Positions 15,694-24,317 of a stretch of DNA of 64,000 bases are shown one piece after another (the first letter of the stretch is position 1; every line of letters begins with the position of its first letter). The translations under genes and the position numbers were made by a program. The DNA lies in NCBI RefSeq assembly GCF_052118925.1, contig NZ_JBQKGG010000001.1:1-64000 (forward strand), read 5' to 3'. This stretch comes from Lientehia sp934351765 (GTDB lineage Bacteria; Bacillota; Clostridia; Lachnospirales; Lachnospiraceae). The notes beneath the pieces are model-generated. The model did no database searches, was not told where the DNA came from, and saw only the letters and a program-made list of their open reading frames with translations.

Positions 15694-15791
15694 TAAAAAA
15701 CGCTTTCATAGGAAATCTCAGGCTTTTTGCAATTTCCGGTTCTGTCACCGGGGACAGGCTCATAGAGTAGGGATAGGAGGCAGGTGAGCAG

Positions 15792-16709
15792 ATGAACGGA
15801 GGCAGAGAGTTTTTGCAGATCCTTTCAGAGCCGGTACGAAAGCAGCTGGAGAAGACAGAAATCTCCTTTGCGGGACTTCAGGAGGTACGGATCCGGGTGG
15901 GAAGGCCGGTGCTTCTCCGGGTATGGGGAAAGGAATATTCCCTGGACTGTCTGGCCGGACAGCGGGACATTCAGGAGACCCTTTCCTATGCGGGAAATTA
16001 TTCTCTGTATGCCTATGAGGAGGAATTCCGTCAGGGTTTTTTTACAATCCGCGGAGGACACCGGATCGGTCTTTCCGGGCGGGCAAATCTGGAAAATGGA
16101 AGGATCGCCTCGATCCGGCCGGTTTCCTGTTTAAATATCCGTCTGGCCCATGAGCAGATCGGCTGCGGTGTTTGGGCAGAGCCGTATCTCTGGGAAGGGG
16201 GGAGACTAAAGTCGTTGCTGATCCTGTCACCGCCGGGCTGCGGGAAGACCACGCTTCTTCGGGATCTTGTGCGGATCCTTTCGGATGAACGGGGTGTTAC
16301 GGTAAGTGTGGTGGATGAGCGGTCGGAGATCGCCGCCTGCTTTCAGGGAGTACCGCAGAACCGGGTGGGACTGCGGACGGATGTACTGGACGGAGCACCG
16401 AAGGCGGAGGGGCTTTTCCAGGTGATCCGTACCATGGCGCCGGAGGCGGCTGCTGTCGATGAGCTGGGAGGAGGACGGGATGTGGAGGCAGTGCGGGAGG
16501 CAGGCCGCTGCGGCTGCGCTGTTCTGGCAACGGCCCATGGAAGCAGTCTGGACGAGATCCGGAAAAAACCGGGGCTTGGGGAGCTTCTCGGGGAGCAGAT
16601 GTTCGGGCGGATCCTGGTGCTGGGGCGGGCGGAAAACGGAATGCCTGGAGTGGGAAAAGTCATTTATGACGGAACCGGCCGCAGTCTTTGGAGGCAGGAA
16701 AACCGGTGA
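15792..16709 (+). CDS. spoIIIAA: Stage III sporulation protein AA (ATPase)
   Basis: A 305-residue ATPase related to secretion ATPases. It has Walker A SPPGCGKTTLLRD (about 144-156), VVDERSEIA, and the switch region DELGGGRDVEAV followed by ATAHGSSLDEI. In the mother cell it is thought to energise the SpoIIIA-SpoIIQ channel that links mother cell and forespore. It opens the complete eight-gene spoIIIA operon. Upstream, CATAGAGT at 15761 vaguely resembles a sigma-E -10 but has no clear -35, so I do not call a promoter. Confidence 0.94.
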   Translation: MNGGREFLQILSEPVRKQLEKTEISFAGLQEVRIRVGRPVLLRVWGKEYSLDCLAGQRDIQETLSYAGNYSLYAYEEEFRQGFFTIRGGHRIGLSGRANLENGRIASIRPVSCLNIRLAHEQIGCGVWAEPYLWEGGRLKSLLILSPPGCGKTTLLRDLVRILSDERGVTVSVVDERSEIAACFQGVPQNRVGLRTDVLDGAPKAEGLFQVIRTMAPEAAAVDELGGGRDVEAVREAGRCGCAVLATAHGSSLDEIRKKPGLGELLGEQMFGRILVLGRAENGMPGVGKVIYDGTGRSLWRQENR

Positions 16710-16726
16710 GTGCAGGGGGGACAGAT

Positions 16727-17245
16727 ATGGGAAGAATCATCGGGGCAGTTCTGGTGATCACAGCCTGTTCGGCCATGGGGCTTTCCATGAGCCGGCGGAT
16801 TTCCGGCCGGTACCGGGAGCTGGTGGAATGGAAGCGGATTCTTGGCCTCATAGAAGGGAGAATCCGGTTCGGCGGAGGAACGCTCCGGGAAATCTTCACC
16901 GAGCTGGCAGAGAAGGAGGGAGCACCGTATGACCGTTTTTTTGCCCATACGGCAGCAGCCATGGAACAGGGTACAGGCATTCGCTTGTCGGAGCACTGGA
17001 GCAGTGCGTTAAAGGCAGAGTTATCCGATGCATGGCTCTCTTCGGATGATCTGGCCTTTTTAGACGGGCTGGGCCGGGATCTGGGGGAATTGGATAAGGT
17101 GGCCCAGCTGCAGACGCTGGCCTTTGCGAAGCAGCAGCTGGAGGAGCGCAGGCAGGAGCTTCTTCGGGAGCTTCCGGTGAAGCGGCGGCTGTACGGCTGT
17201 CTCGGCGTGCTGTCCGGGCTGTTTCTGACGATATTGCTGATATGA
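16727..17245 (+). CDS. spoIIIAB: Stage III sporulation protein AB
   Basis: A 172-residue protein with an N-terminal membrane segment (IIGAVLVITACSAMGLSM), a helical cytoplasmic body (SRRISGRYRELVEWKRIL) and a C-terminal hydrophobic tail (CLGVLSGLFLTILLI). The family resembles GspF-type platform proteins. The start at 16727 has AGGGGGG 6 bases upstream and is separated from spoIIIAA by 17 bp; the longer frame from 16688 would overlap it needlessly. Confidence 0.9.
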   Translation: MGRIIGAVLVITACSAMGLSMSRRISGRYRELVEWKRILGLIEGRIRFGGGTLREIFTELAEKEGAPYDRFFAHTAAAMEQGTGIRLSEHWSSALKAELSDAWLSSDDLAFLDGLGRDLGELDKVAQLQTLAFAKQQLEERRQELLRELPVKRRLYGCLGVLSGLFLTILLI

Positions 17246-17261
17246 GGGAAAGGAGGGGCAG

Positions 17262-17456
17262 ATGACAGTAAGCCTGATCTTTAAGATTGCCGCAGTGGGG
17301 GTGCTTGTTTCGGTCATCTGCCAGGTGCTGAAGCACAGTGGAAGGGAGGAGCATGCGTTTTTGACCAGCCTGGCGGGTCTGATCCTGGTGCTGTACTGGC
17401 TGGTGCCCTATATTTATGACTTGTTCGAGTCTATCAAAGAACTGTTTTCTCTCTGA
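17262..17456 (+). CDS. spoIIIAC: Stage III sporulation protein AC
   Basis: A 64-residue, two-helix membrane protein (LIFKIAAVGVLVSVICQVLK and LTSLAGLILVLYWLVPYIYDLF), the usual length for SpoIIIAC. It lies 16 bp after spoIIIAB with AAAGGAGGGGCAG before the ATG. It is a membrane component of the mother-cell feeding-tube complex, homologous to the next gene. Confidence 0.92.
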   Translation: MTVSLIFKIAAVGVLVSVICQVLKHSGREEHAFLTSLAGLILVLYWLVPYIYDLFESIKELFSL

Positions 17457-17481
17457 AAAGAGATGGAAAGGAGGGAGTACG

Positions 17482-17862
17482 ATGATCAAAATTGCGGCCG
17501 TGGGAGTGGCTGCGGTGCTCATGGCCATGCAGCTTCGGGAGATGAAGCCGGAGTACGGAATGTATCTGATCTTCGGAACGGGATTGCTGATCTTTTTTTA
17601 TGCCGCAAAAAAGCTGTCGTTTCTGGCAGAGACGCTGGAAGAGCTGCGGACGGCAGCGTCCATTGATCCTCAGTATCTGGAAATCCTGCTGAAAATGCTG
17701 GGGATCAGCTATCTGTCGGAGTTTGCCGCGTCGTTATGCCGGGATGGAGGATACGGTTCAGCGGCTGGACAGATCGAGCTGTTCGGAAAGCTGTCGATCC
17801 TGGTGGTGAGCATGCCGGTGGTGCGGGCGCTTCTGGAGACCATGGGGGGACTGCTTTCATGA
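17482..17862 (+). CDS. spoIIIAD: Stage III sporulation protein AD
   Basis: A 126-residue protein with about four hydrophobic segments; its first helix (IKIAAVGVAAVLMAMQL) resembles that of SpoIIIAC, as expected for this pair. The start at 17482 has AAAGGAGGGAGTAC just before it; the longer in-frame start at 17416 would overlap spoIIIAC. Its TGA overlaps the ATG of spoIIIAE (ATGA), indicating translational coupling. Confidence 0.91.
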   Translation: MIKIAAVGVAAVLMAMQLREMKPEYGMYLIFGTGLLIFFYAAKKLSFLAETLEELRTAASIDPQYLEILLKMLGISYLSEFAASLCRDGGYGSAAGQIELFGKLSILVVSMPVVRALLETMGGLLS

Positions 17863-18980
17863 ATGGAAGGAACCTATGCGTCCTTCTGCTGATCGTATGG
17901 ATATTTATGGGAGTTTCTGTTTCAGCATCGGAAGCCACGGATCTGGATTCCTATGATTATTCCGGCATGCAGGAGGTTTTGGACGAGGCATCAGAGGATC
18001 CGCCTTCGTTTTCGGAGCTGGCAAAGCAGTTTTTTTCAGGGCAGGGAAAGGAGGCGCTTTCTCAGATTCCGTCCTGGCTGGAAAATCGTTTTTTTTCAGA
18101 ACTGAAGGGCGGCCGACGTCTGCTCGGCCAGGTGCTTTTTCTGGCAGCGTTCGGTGCCGTGTTTTCGGGATTGTCTGATGCATTCCGGGACAAACAGGCG
18201 GGGGAAACAGGATTTTATGTGACCTATCTTCTTTTGCTGTCGCTGTTGTTTGCCGGATTTCAGGAGGCAGTGTCGTCGGCAGAAACGGTCATGAACCAGG
18301 TCACGGCCTTCATGGGGGCACTGGTTCCGGCCTTCACCCTGTCGGTGGCGGCATCGGGAAAACCTTTGACAGCCGTATTTTCCTATGAGTTTATTTTAAT
18401 CTGTGTCAATGCGGCCCAGTGGTGCTTCCGGATGATCTTTCTTCCTGGGATCCAGATTTTTGCGGTGGTGAGTCTGGTGGGACAGATTTCCAGGGAGGAA
18501 ATGCTGGGAAAACTGCAGGAGCTTCTGGAGCTGGTTCTTGGATGGGGAATGAAGGCGCTTATGGGGGTGATACTGGGATACGGTGCAATCCAGAGTCTGG
18601 TCCTTCCGTTAGCGGATTCCCTGAAAACCGGTGCGGTAACGCGGATTTTAAGTGCGATTCCGGGAATCGGAAACAGTGCCGGTGCGGCAGCCGGACTGGT
18701 GGCCGGAATGGCGAACCTGATCAAAAACAGTATGGGAGCGGCAGCGCTGGCGGCACTTCTGTTTCTGGCGGTTATTCCGTTGTTGAAGCTTCTGGTACTG
18801 GCACTGCTTTATCAGGGAGCGGCAGCACTGGTTCAGCCGGCGGCGGATGAGCGGGTAACCGAGTGCTTATCCTCCATGGCCAGAGGGATGCTTCTGTTAT
18901 TTAAGCTGACCGGAGGCACAGTCTGTCTCTTTTTTCTGTCGGTGGCGCTTGTGTGCGGATTTCCTTCGGCAGGGCTTTAA
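17859..18980 (+). CDS. spoIIIAE: Stage III sporulation protein AE
   Basis: A 373-residue polytopic membrane protein. It has an N-terminal signal-like helix, a polar stretch containing LDSYDYSGMQEVLDEASED, then eight or so hydrophobic segments, including the glycine/alanine-rich IPGIGNSAGAAAGLVAGMA. It is a core membrane protein of the SpoIIIA channel. The start at 17859 overlaps the spoIIIAD stop; a longer frame from 17736 would run over most of spoIIIAD's 3' half. Confidence 0.92.
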   Translation: MNGRNLCVLLLIVWIFMGVSVSASEATDLDSYDYSGMQEVLDEASEDPPSFSELAKQFFSGQGKEALSQIPSWLENRFFSELKGGRRLLGQVLFLAAFGAVFSGLSDAFRDKQAGETGFYVTYLLLLSLLFAGFQEAVSSAETVMNQVTAFMGALVPAFTLSVAASGKPLTAVFSYEFILICVNAAQWCFRMIFLPGIQIFAVVSLVGQISREEMLGKLQELLELVLGWGMKALMGVILGYGAIQSLVLPLADSLKTGAVTRILSAIPGIGNSAGAAAGLVAGMANLIKNSMGAAALAALLFLAVIPLLKLLVLALLYQGAAALVQPAADERVTECLSSMARGMLLLFKLTGGTVCLFFLSVALVCGFPSAGL

Positions 18981-18997
18981 TGGGGGAGGAGCAAGGG

Positions 18998-19573
18998 ATG
19001 GTAATGGAATGGATCCGGCGGATCGCGTTTTGTCTGATTGTGCTCTCCCTGACAGAAAAGCTGTTCCCGGACGGAAAACAGTTAAAGTATGTGAGATCCT
19101 TTCTCGGCATGCTTCTGATCCTTTTGGTGTTTGCACCGCTTGGAACGGTTCTCGGACTGGAGAAAAGCAGGAAGGGTCTGGAGAAGAAGTTTCAGGAAGA
19201 GGAAGAGCAGAAGGAATTTCTGGAGGAGCTGGAGCTCATGGGAGCAGATTATGAGGCGCAGGTAACAGCGCAGTATGAGGAGGCACTGGCTGGGACGGCG
19301 GAGGAGGCTGTCCGGAAGGCGGGCTATGAGGCCAAGGTGTCTGTAAGCATCGAGACGGGAACCGACGGGCGGGGAAAGGATCAGGCTTCGGTGAGCAGTG
19401 TAACAGTCTCGCTTCTTGATGGAAGCAACGAGGGGGACATTGTGATCTCGAAAAAGCAGGTGCAGATCCTTAATGAAGAGGAGAATTTTTATACCAATGC
19501 CGAACGGGAAACGATCCGGGAAGCGGCAGCGCAGGCACTAGACGTAGATGCGGAGATCGTGACCGTACAGTGA
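18998..19573 (+). CDS. spoIIIAF: Stage III sporulation protein AF
   Basis: A 191-residue protein with two N-terminal membrane helices (IRRIAFCLIVLSLTEKLF and FLGMLLILLVFAPLG), a charged coiled-coil (EKKFQEEEEQKEFLEELEL) and a C-terminal alpha/beta domain ending DVDAEIVTVQ, like the ring-building motif of this family. I chose the ATG at 18998 (GGGGAGGAGCAAGGG upstream) over earlier starts inside spoIIIAE. Confidence 0.88.
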   Translation: MVMEWIRRIAFCLIVLSLTEKLFPDGKQLKYVRSFLGMLLILLVFAPLGTVLGLEKSRKGLEKKFQEEEEQKEFLEELELMGADYEAQVTAQYEEALAGTAEEAVRKAGYEAKVSVSIETGTDGRGKDQASVSSVTVSLLDGSNEGDIVISKKQVQILNEEENFYTNAERETIREAAAQALDVDAEIVTVQ

Positions 19574-19593
19574 GCCGGAAAGGAGGAGCGGTT

Positions 19594-20172
19594 ATGACAG
19601 GACAGCAGAAGGACGGCGGACGAAAAGCCTTTTTTGGATTTATCAAAAACAAAAAGCAGGAGAAGTGGCTCTTACTTCTTCTGGTGGGGATTCTGCTTCT
19701 GGTGATCTCTTTTCCGACTAAGCAGAAAACAGCGGACGAAAGCGGAGGAATCATCTCGGAAACCGAAACGGACTACGAGGTCTATGAACGACGACTGGAG
19801 CGGCGGGTGGAGCAGCTCCTCGGTTCCATGGAAGGAATCGGAAGGGTTAAGGTCATGGTGACGCTGGAGGCGGGCAGCGAGTCGGTCCTCCAGACGGATT
19901 CGTCTGTGGAGGAACGGCAGGTACAGGAGACGGACAGCAGCGGAGGAACAGGCCTTACAAAGGAGAAAAACCAGTCGGTCCAGACGGTGCTCACGGGAAG
20001 CGGCGACCTCCCCTATGTGGTCAAGGAGCTGACACCGAAGGTATCCGGGATCGTTATCATGGCACAGGGCGGTGAAAGTCCGCAGAAAGCATCGGAAATC
20101 ACGGCTGCTATGGAAGCATTATTCGGGGTTCCCGCACATAAGATTAAAGTATTAGAGGGAGTTCATGAATAG
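19594..20172 (+). CDS. spoIIIAG: Stage III sporulation protein AG
   Basis: A 192-residue protein with one membrane segment (WLLLLLVGILLLVISF) and an extracellular ring-building domain containing YERRLERRVEQLLGSMEGIGRVKVMVTLE and a C-terminal SEITAAMEALFGVPAHKIKVLEG. In Bacillus SpoIIIAG forms a large ring in the intermembrane space. The start at 19594 follows AAGGAGGAGCGG; a GTG at 19570 is also in frame but overlaps spoIIIAF. Confidence 0.91.
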   Translation: MTGQQKDGGRKAFFGFIKNKKQEKWLLLLLVGILLLVISFPTKQKTADESGGIISETETDYEVYERRLERRVEQLLGSMEGIGRVKVMVTLEAGSESVLQTDSSVEERQVQETDSSGGTGLTKEKNQSVQTVLTGSGDLPYVVKELTPKVSGIVIMAQGGESPQKASEITAAMEALFGVPAHKIKVLEGVHE

Positions 20173-20191
20173 TTTGAAAAGGAGCGGTACT

Positions 20192-20893
20192 GTGAAACGA
20201 ATTGTGAAGAAGAACCAGTTCATCTTAACGCTTCTGGCAGTGATGATTGCCATAGCGGGGTACTTAAGCTATGCCGGGAAATTTCAGATGTCCGGAAAGA
20301 AACAGGCAGCAGCGACGGCAGCAGAGACCGGGGAGGGTACACTGGCGGCCGGGCTTCTGGAAATCTCCGATGAGGAGCTTCTGGCGGAAAATCAGGCAGG
20401 GAAGGATATTTCCGTGGCCGAGGAAGGACAGGAGGAGGCGCTGGCACAGGAGACTGGTACAGCGGATGAGTCAGGCGCTGATACGGCAGGAGCCGATACG
20501 CCCGGAGAGGCTGTCTTAACCGGAGGAAGCGCAGTCACCAACTATGTATCCCAGGCACAGTTAAGCCGGGAGCAGGTGCGGAGCAAAAACAAGGAAACGC
20601 TTCTGGAGGTCATTAACAACACGGCTCTTTCCGAGGATCAGAAAAACGAGGCTGTGAGTCAGATGATCGCTCTGACCGAGACAGCAGAGAAGGAGAATGC
20701 GGCGGAGACACTTCTGGGGGCTAAGGGATTTACCGGTTCGGTAGTCTGTATCAACGGCTCTACCGTTGATGTGGTGGTGGGAAAGACGGAGCTCACCGAT
20801 GCCCAGCGGGCACAGATCGAGGATATTGTGAAGCGAAAGACCGAAGCCGATGCGGCTGATGTGGTGATCACCTTGATGGATCCGGATCAGTAA
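20192..20893 (+). CDS. spoIIIAH: Stage III sporulation protein AH
   Basis: A 233-residue protein with a basic N-terminus (KRIVKKNQF), one membrane helix (ILTLLAVMIAIAGYLSYAG), a variable acidic linker and a C-terminal ring-building domain (LEVINNTALSEDQKNEAVSQM ... DAADVVITLMDPDQ). It pairs with forespore SpoIIQ across the septum in known systems. Start choice: GTG at 20192 with AAGGAG at 7 bases gives the usual KRxxKKNQ N-terminus; the alternative ATG at 20165 adds nine residues and overlaps spoIIIAG. It is the last gene of the operon. Confidence 0.9.
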   Translation: MKRIVKKNQFILTLLAVMIAIAGYLSYAGKFQMSGKKQAAATAAETGEGTLAAGLLEISDEELLAENQAGKDISVAEEGQEEALAQETGTADESGADTAGADTPGEAVLTGGSAVTNYVSQAQLSREQVRSKNKETLLEVINNTALSEDQKNEAVSQMIALTETAEKENAAETLLGAKGFTGSVVCINGSTVDVVVGKTELTDAQRAQIEDIVKRKTEADAADVVITLMDPDQ

Positions 20894-20960
20894 CATGCCG
20901 GGCCGGCGTGAAATGATTCCGTATAAAAAATGGCAAAGTGCAATAAAATCCATGATCCGG

Positions 20961-20989
20961 TTGATAAATACCTGTTTTTTTGCTATAAT
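20961..20989 (+). promoter_or_regulatory. Promoter for the Asp23-family gene
   Basis: TTGATA, a 17-bp spacer and a perfect TATAAT. The leader to the GTG start at 21060 is about 64 bases and holds a short GCAGGCGTCCGTCTGC hairpin. Confidence 0.7.
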
Positions 20990-21059
20990 AAGAAACAAAT
21001 GTCGAGGCAGGCGTCCGTCTGCCTCCGTTTGAAATCTTAAGGTACGGGAGGTATCGGCA

Positions 21060-21446
21060 GTGGAACAGGATAAGAGAAATACGCATACCCTGCATCATGA
21101 TAAGGAAACGATCGGAGAAGTCCAGATCGCAGATGAGGTCGTGGCAATCATCGCCGGACTGGCGGCGACAGAGGTTGAGGGTGTCGCTTCCATGGCCGGA
21201 AACATCACCAACGAGCTGGTGGGCAGACTCGGTATGAAGAATCTGTCAAAGGGAGTGAAAGTCGATGTACTTGACACCTCCGTTTCGGTGGATCTGACGC
21301 TGACCATGGAATACGGGTACAGTATTCCGGAGGTTTGTGCACAGGTTCAGGATCGTGTAAAATCCGCGATCGAAAACATGACCGGGCTTTCGGTGATCGA
21401 TGTGAATGTAAAGATCGCCGGTGTGAATATTGACAAGACCAGATAG
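21060..21446 (+). CDS. Asp23/Gls24 family envelope stress-response protein
   Basis: A 128-residue soluble protein of the Asp23 family: IGEVQIADEVVAIIAGLAATEVEGVASMAG near the N-terminus and VQDRVKSAIENMTGLSVIDVNVKIAGV at the C-terminus. Asp23-type proteins gather at the membrane in some Firmicutes and are linked to cell-envelope stress. The start is GTG with GGGAGG 7 bases upstream; no in-frame ATG fits. The gene has its own promoter, is followed by a terminator and precedes nusB, as in many Clostridia. Confidence 0.87.
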   Translation: MEQDKRNTHTLHHDKETIGEVQIADEVVAIIAGLAATEVEGVASMAGNITNELVGRLGMKNLSKGVKVDVLDTSVSVDLTLTMEYGYSIPEVCAQVQDRVKSAIENMTGLSVIDVNVKIAGVNIDKTR

Positions 21447-21468
21447 GAATGGAGATCAAAACGAACTG

Positions 21469-21504
21469 AAAAAGGGTGCTGGCGAAAGGCACCCTTTTCT
21501 TTTT
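21469..21504 (+). terminator. Terminator between asp23 and nusB
   Basis: AAAAAGGGTGC pairs with GCACCCTTTT around TGGCGAAAG, then CTTTTT. It is a strong stem; nusB must depend on read-through or on a promoter I cannot see. Confidence 0.8.
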
Positions 21505-21526
21505 CGGAGAGTGAGAGGAAGAGAAC

Positions 21527-21937
21527 ATGAGCAGAAGAGAATTGCGGGAGCATATTTTCCGGATGTTGTTCCGAAAGGAATTTTTTGCATCGGAGGAAGA
21601 GTTTGAGGCACAGACGGCGCTGTATATGGAGGAGCTGGAGCCGTTGGAGGAGAAGGACCGTCGGTACATGCAGACCAAGGTAGCCGATATCTATGCGAAG
21701 GTGCCGGAGCTGGACGAAAAGCTCAATGAGGTGGCAAAGGGCTGGAAGACCGGCCGTATGGGAAAGGTCGATCTGACCGTGCTTCGGCTGGCGCTTTATG
21801 AAATGGCTTATGAAGAAGGAATCCCGGAGCGGGTGGCCATCAACGAGGCTGTTGAGATCGCCAGAAAGTACGGTGGAAACGAGTCTCCGTCCTTTGTAAA
21901 CGGTGTGCTGGCCAAGCTGGTAACGGAAAAACAGTAA
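21527..21937 (+). CDS. nusB: Transcription antitermination factor NusB
   Basis: A 136-residue all-helical protein of the NusB family: SRRELREHIFRMLFRKEF at the start, DLTVLRLALYEMAYEEGIPERVAINEAVEIARKYGG and SPSFVNGVLAKL at the end. With NusE (S10) it binds boxA RNA and promotes antitermination of rRNA operons. Start supported by AGAGGAAGAGAAC. It precedes xseA by 73 bp, a common order in Clostridia. Confidence 0.93.
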   Translation: MSRRELREHIFRMLFRKEFFASEEEFEAQTALYMEELEPLEEKDRRYMQTKVADIYAKVPELDEKLNEVAKGWKTGRMGKVDLTVLRLALYEMAYEEGIPERVAINEAVEIARKYGGNESPSFVNGVLAKLVTEKQ

Positions 21938-22010
21938 CAGGAGCCGGTAACGGAAAACAGTAACGAAGCGGAAGGATCCGAACGGATCGGAGCGTTTAAA
22001 CGGAGGGACC

Positions 22011-23225
22011 ATGAAACAGAATATTTATTCGGTAAAGCAGGTCAATGCCTATGTGAAAAATATGTTTGACCAGGATTTTCTGCTTTGCCGGATCCAGGTC
22101 CGCGGCGAGGTTTCCAACTGCAAGTATCATACCTCCGGTCATATTTATTTCACCCTGAAGGATGGTGCCGCGGCGCTGGCGGCCGTCATGTTTGCCGGAA
22201 ACCGGGGCGGTCTGCCTTTTTTGCTGGCGGACGGGCAGCAGGTGGTGGTGACCGGTTATGTGAATATTTACGAGCGGGATGGCAAATACCAGTTATATGC
22301 CAGAGCCATCGAAAAGGAGGGCACCGGAGACCTCTATGAGCGGTTTGAAGCACTGAAGCGGGAGCTTTCAGAGCGCGGCCTGTTTGCGGAGGAGTACAAG
22401 CAGCCGATTCCGAAGATGATCCGGACGCTGGGGGTTGTAACGGCGCAGACCGGGGCTGCAGTCCGTGATATCATCAATATCACCAGACGGAGAAATCCCT
22501 ATGTCCAGATTATTCTCTATCCGGCGAAGGTCCAGGGTGAGGGGGCAGCGAGAACCATCGTCCGCGGGATCGGAGCTTTGGAGGCTTACGGCGCGGACTG
22601 TATCATTGTCGGCCGCGGCGGCGGCTCCATCGAGGATCTCTGGGCTTTTAACGAAGAAACCGTGGCACAGGCGATTTTTGACTGTTCCGTACCGGTGATC
22701 TCGGCAGTGGGCCATGAAACGGACTTTACGATCGCAGATTTTGCGGCGGATCTGCGTGCACCGACGCCTTCGGCGGCAGCAGAGCTGGCGGTTTATGAAT
22801 ACCGGGCGTTCTCCGAGACATTAAAGGACTGTGAACGGCGGCTTTCAGGTGCAATGGGGCGGAAGCTTACCATGGCAAGGCTTCAGCTGGATCAGCGGAA
22901 GCTGCGGCTTGAGAAATTCCGTCCGGAGCATCAGATCGCTGCGGGCCGGCAGACTCTGGATCATCTGGAGGACCGGCTCCGTGCAGCCATGAAGGGAATG
23001 TTATCCAGACAGGAGAACCGGCTGGCACTGTATGCCCAGCGGTTGAAGGGCTGTTCTCCGCTGGAACGGATCACAAAGGGCTATGCCTTTGTGACAAAGG
23101 AGAACGGGACAAGGTTACAGTCGGTGTCGGAGGTTCAGAACGGGGAAAAGCTGGTGCTCCGTCTGGCGGACGGAACGGTACATGCAGCGGTGACAGCGGT
23201 ATATAAGGAGGAAGAGCATGAGTGA
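22011..23225 (+). CDS. xseA: Exodeoxyribonuclease VII large subunit
   Basis: A 404-residue protein with an N-terminal OB-fold (YSVKQVNAYVKNMFDQDFLL ... GEVSNCKYHTSGHIYFTLKD), the catalytic domain with VVTAQTGAAVRDI, ADCIIVGRGGGSIEDLWAFNEE and ISAVGHETDFTIADFAADLRAPTPSAAAE, and a C-terminal coiled coil that binds XseB. It degrades single-stranded DNA to acid-soluble oligonucleotides. It overlaps xseB by 8 bp, so subunit synthesis is coupled. Confidence 0.95.
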   Translation: MKQNIYSVKQVNAYVKNMFDQDFLLCRIQVRGEVSNCKYHTSGHIYFTLKDGAAALAAVMFAGNRGGLPFLLADGQQVVVTGYVNIYERDGKYQLYARAIEKEGTGDLYERFEALKRELSERGLFAEEYKQPIPKMIRTLGVVTAQTGAAVRDIINITRRRNPYVQIILYPAKVQGEGAARTIVRGIGALEAYGADCIIVGRGGGSIEDLWAFNEETVAQAIFDCSVPVISAVGHETDFTIADFAADLRAPTPSAAAELAVYEYRAFSETLKDCERRLSGAMGRKLTMARLQLDQRKLRLEKFRPEHQIAAGRQTLDHLEDRLRAAMKGMLSRQENRLALYAQRLKGCSPLERITKGYAFVTKENGTRLQSVSEVQNGEKLVLRLADGTVHAAVTAVYKEEEHE

Positions 23226-23424
23226 GACACGATCCATTGAGGAGACCTTCGAGACCCTTGACGGGCTCATTCAGAAGCTGGAGCGGGACGAGCTTTCCAT
23301 GGAGGAATCCTTTGAGGCATACGCAAGGGGGCTTGCATTATTAAAGGAATGCCGGGAGAGTATCGATAAAGTGGAGAAGAACGTGCTTGTATTGGACGAA
23401 AGTGGGGATTTACATGAGCTTTAA
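23218..23424 (+). CDS. xseB: Exodeoxyribonuclease VII small subunit
   Basis: A 68-residue helical protein: SIEETFETLDGLIQKLERDELSMEESFEAYARGLALLKEC, the standard XseB helical hairpin. Several small subunits cap the XseA coiled coil. It begins inside the end of xseA (GGAGGAAGAGC before the ATG) and overlaps the next gene by 11 bp. Confidence 0.93.
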   Translation: MSETRSIEETFETLDGLIQKLERDELSMEESFEAYARGLALLKECRESIDKVEKNVLVLDESGDLHEL

Positions 23425-24301
23425 AGAAGAAATGAATCGAAGAGTGGGGGATATTGAAAAAACGATCCAGGCGTTTCTTCCGGAGGAGACCGGATTTCAG
23501 AAAACGGTCATGGAAGCCATGAATTACAGTATTCTGGCAGGAGGCAAACGGCTCCGCCCGCTTCTTATGTCGGAGAGCTGCCGGCTGTTCGGGCGGACGG
23601 CAAAGGAGCTTTCGCCGTTTCTGGCAGCCATCGAGATGATCCATACGTCGTCTCTAGTCCATGATGATCTGCCGGCTATGGATGCCGATGAATACCGGAG
23701 GGGCAAAAAGACCACCTGGACGGTCTACGGGGAGGACATGGCGATCCTTGCAGGAGATGCGCTGATGATCTATGCCTTTGAGACGGCAGCGAAGGCCTTT
23801 CGTGATACGGACCGCCCCGACCTGGTGGGACGGTGCATCGGAGTTCTGGCGGAAAAGACCGGGATTTACGGCATGATCGGCGGCCAGACCGTCGATGTGG
23901 AGCTGACCGGAAAGCCGATTCCGGCGGAAAAGCTGGATTTTATCTATCGGTTAAAAACCGGAGCATTACTGGAATGCGCTTTAATGATCGGAGCAATTCT
24001 CGGCGGTGCCGATGATGCACAGGTGCGGATCATGGAGCAGGTAGCTTCGGATGTGGGACTGGCTTTCCAGATCCGGGACGATATCCTGGATGTGACCAGT
24101 ACATCGGAGGTGCTCGGAAAGCCGGTCGGAAGCGATGAAAAGAACGAGAAAACCACGTATGTGACGCTGGAGGGTCTGGAACAGGCAGAAAACGAGGTGG
24201 ATCGTTATTCCAACCGCGCAGTGGAAAACTTAAAAAGCCTGCCGGTGAGCAATCCGTTCCTGGAGGAGCTTCTGCTTACCCTGATCCACAGAGAAAAATA
24301 G
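23414..24301 (+). CDS. ispA: Polyprenyl (farnesyl/geranyl) diphosphate synthase
   Basis: A 295-residue trans-isoprenyl diphosphate synthase. The first aspartate-rich motif is DDLPAMD within SSLVHDDLPAMDADEYRRGK; the second is FQIRDDILDVTS; GGKRLRP supplies diphosphate-binding basic residues. It makes C15 (possibly C20) prenyl diphosphates from IPP and DMAPP. The start at 23414 overlaps the end of xseB; an earlier in-frame ATG at 23387 lies further inside xseB and is less likely. Dxs, the first MEP-pathway enzyme, follows directly, placing an isoprenoid pair here. Confidence 0.9.
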   Translation: MSFKEEMNRRVGDIEKTIQAFLPEETGFQKTVMEAMNYSILAGGKRLRPLLMSESCRLFGRTAKELSPFLAAIEMIHTSSLVHDDLPAMDADEYRRGKKTTWTVYGEDMAILAGDALMIYAFETAAKAFRDTDRPDLVGRCIGVLAEKTGIYGMIGGQTVDVELTGKPIPAEKLDFIYRLKTGALLECALMIGAILGGADDAQVRIMEQVASDVGLAFQIRDDILDVTSTSEVLGKPVGSDEKNEKTTYVTLEGLEQAENEVDRYSNRAVENLKSLPVSNPFLEELLLTLIHREK

Positions 24302-24317
24302 AGGGAAAACAATTACC

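Noticed and set aside
15755..15790. Sigma-E promoter for spoIIIAA based on CATAGAGT
   Set aside because: The -10 is imperfect and no fitting -35 is present at 13-15 bp; not strong enough to list.
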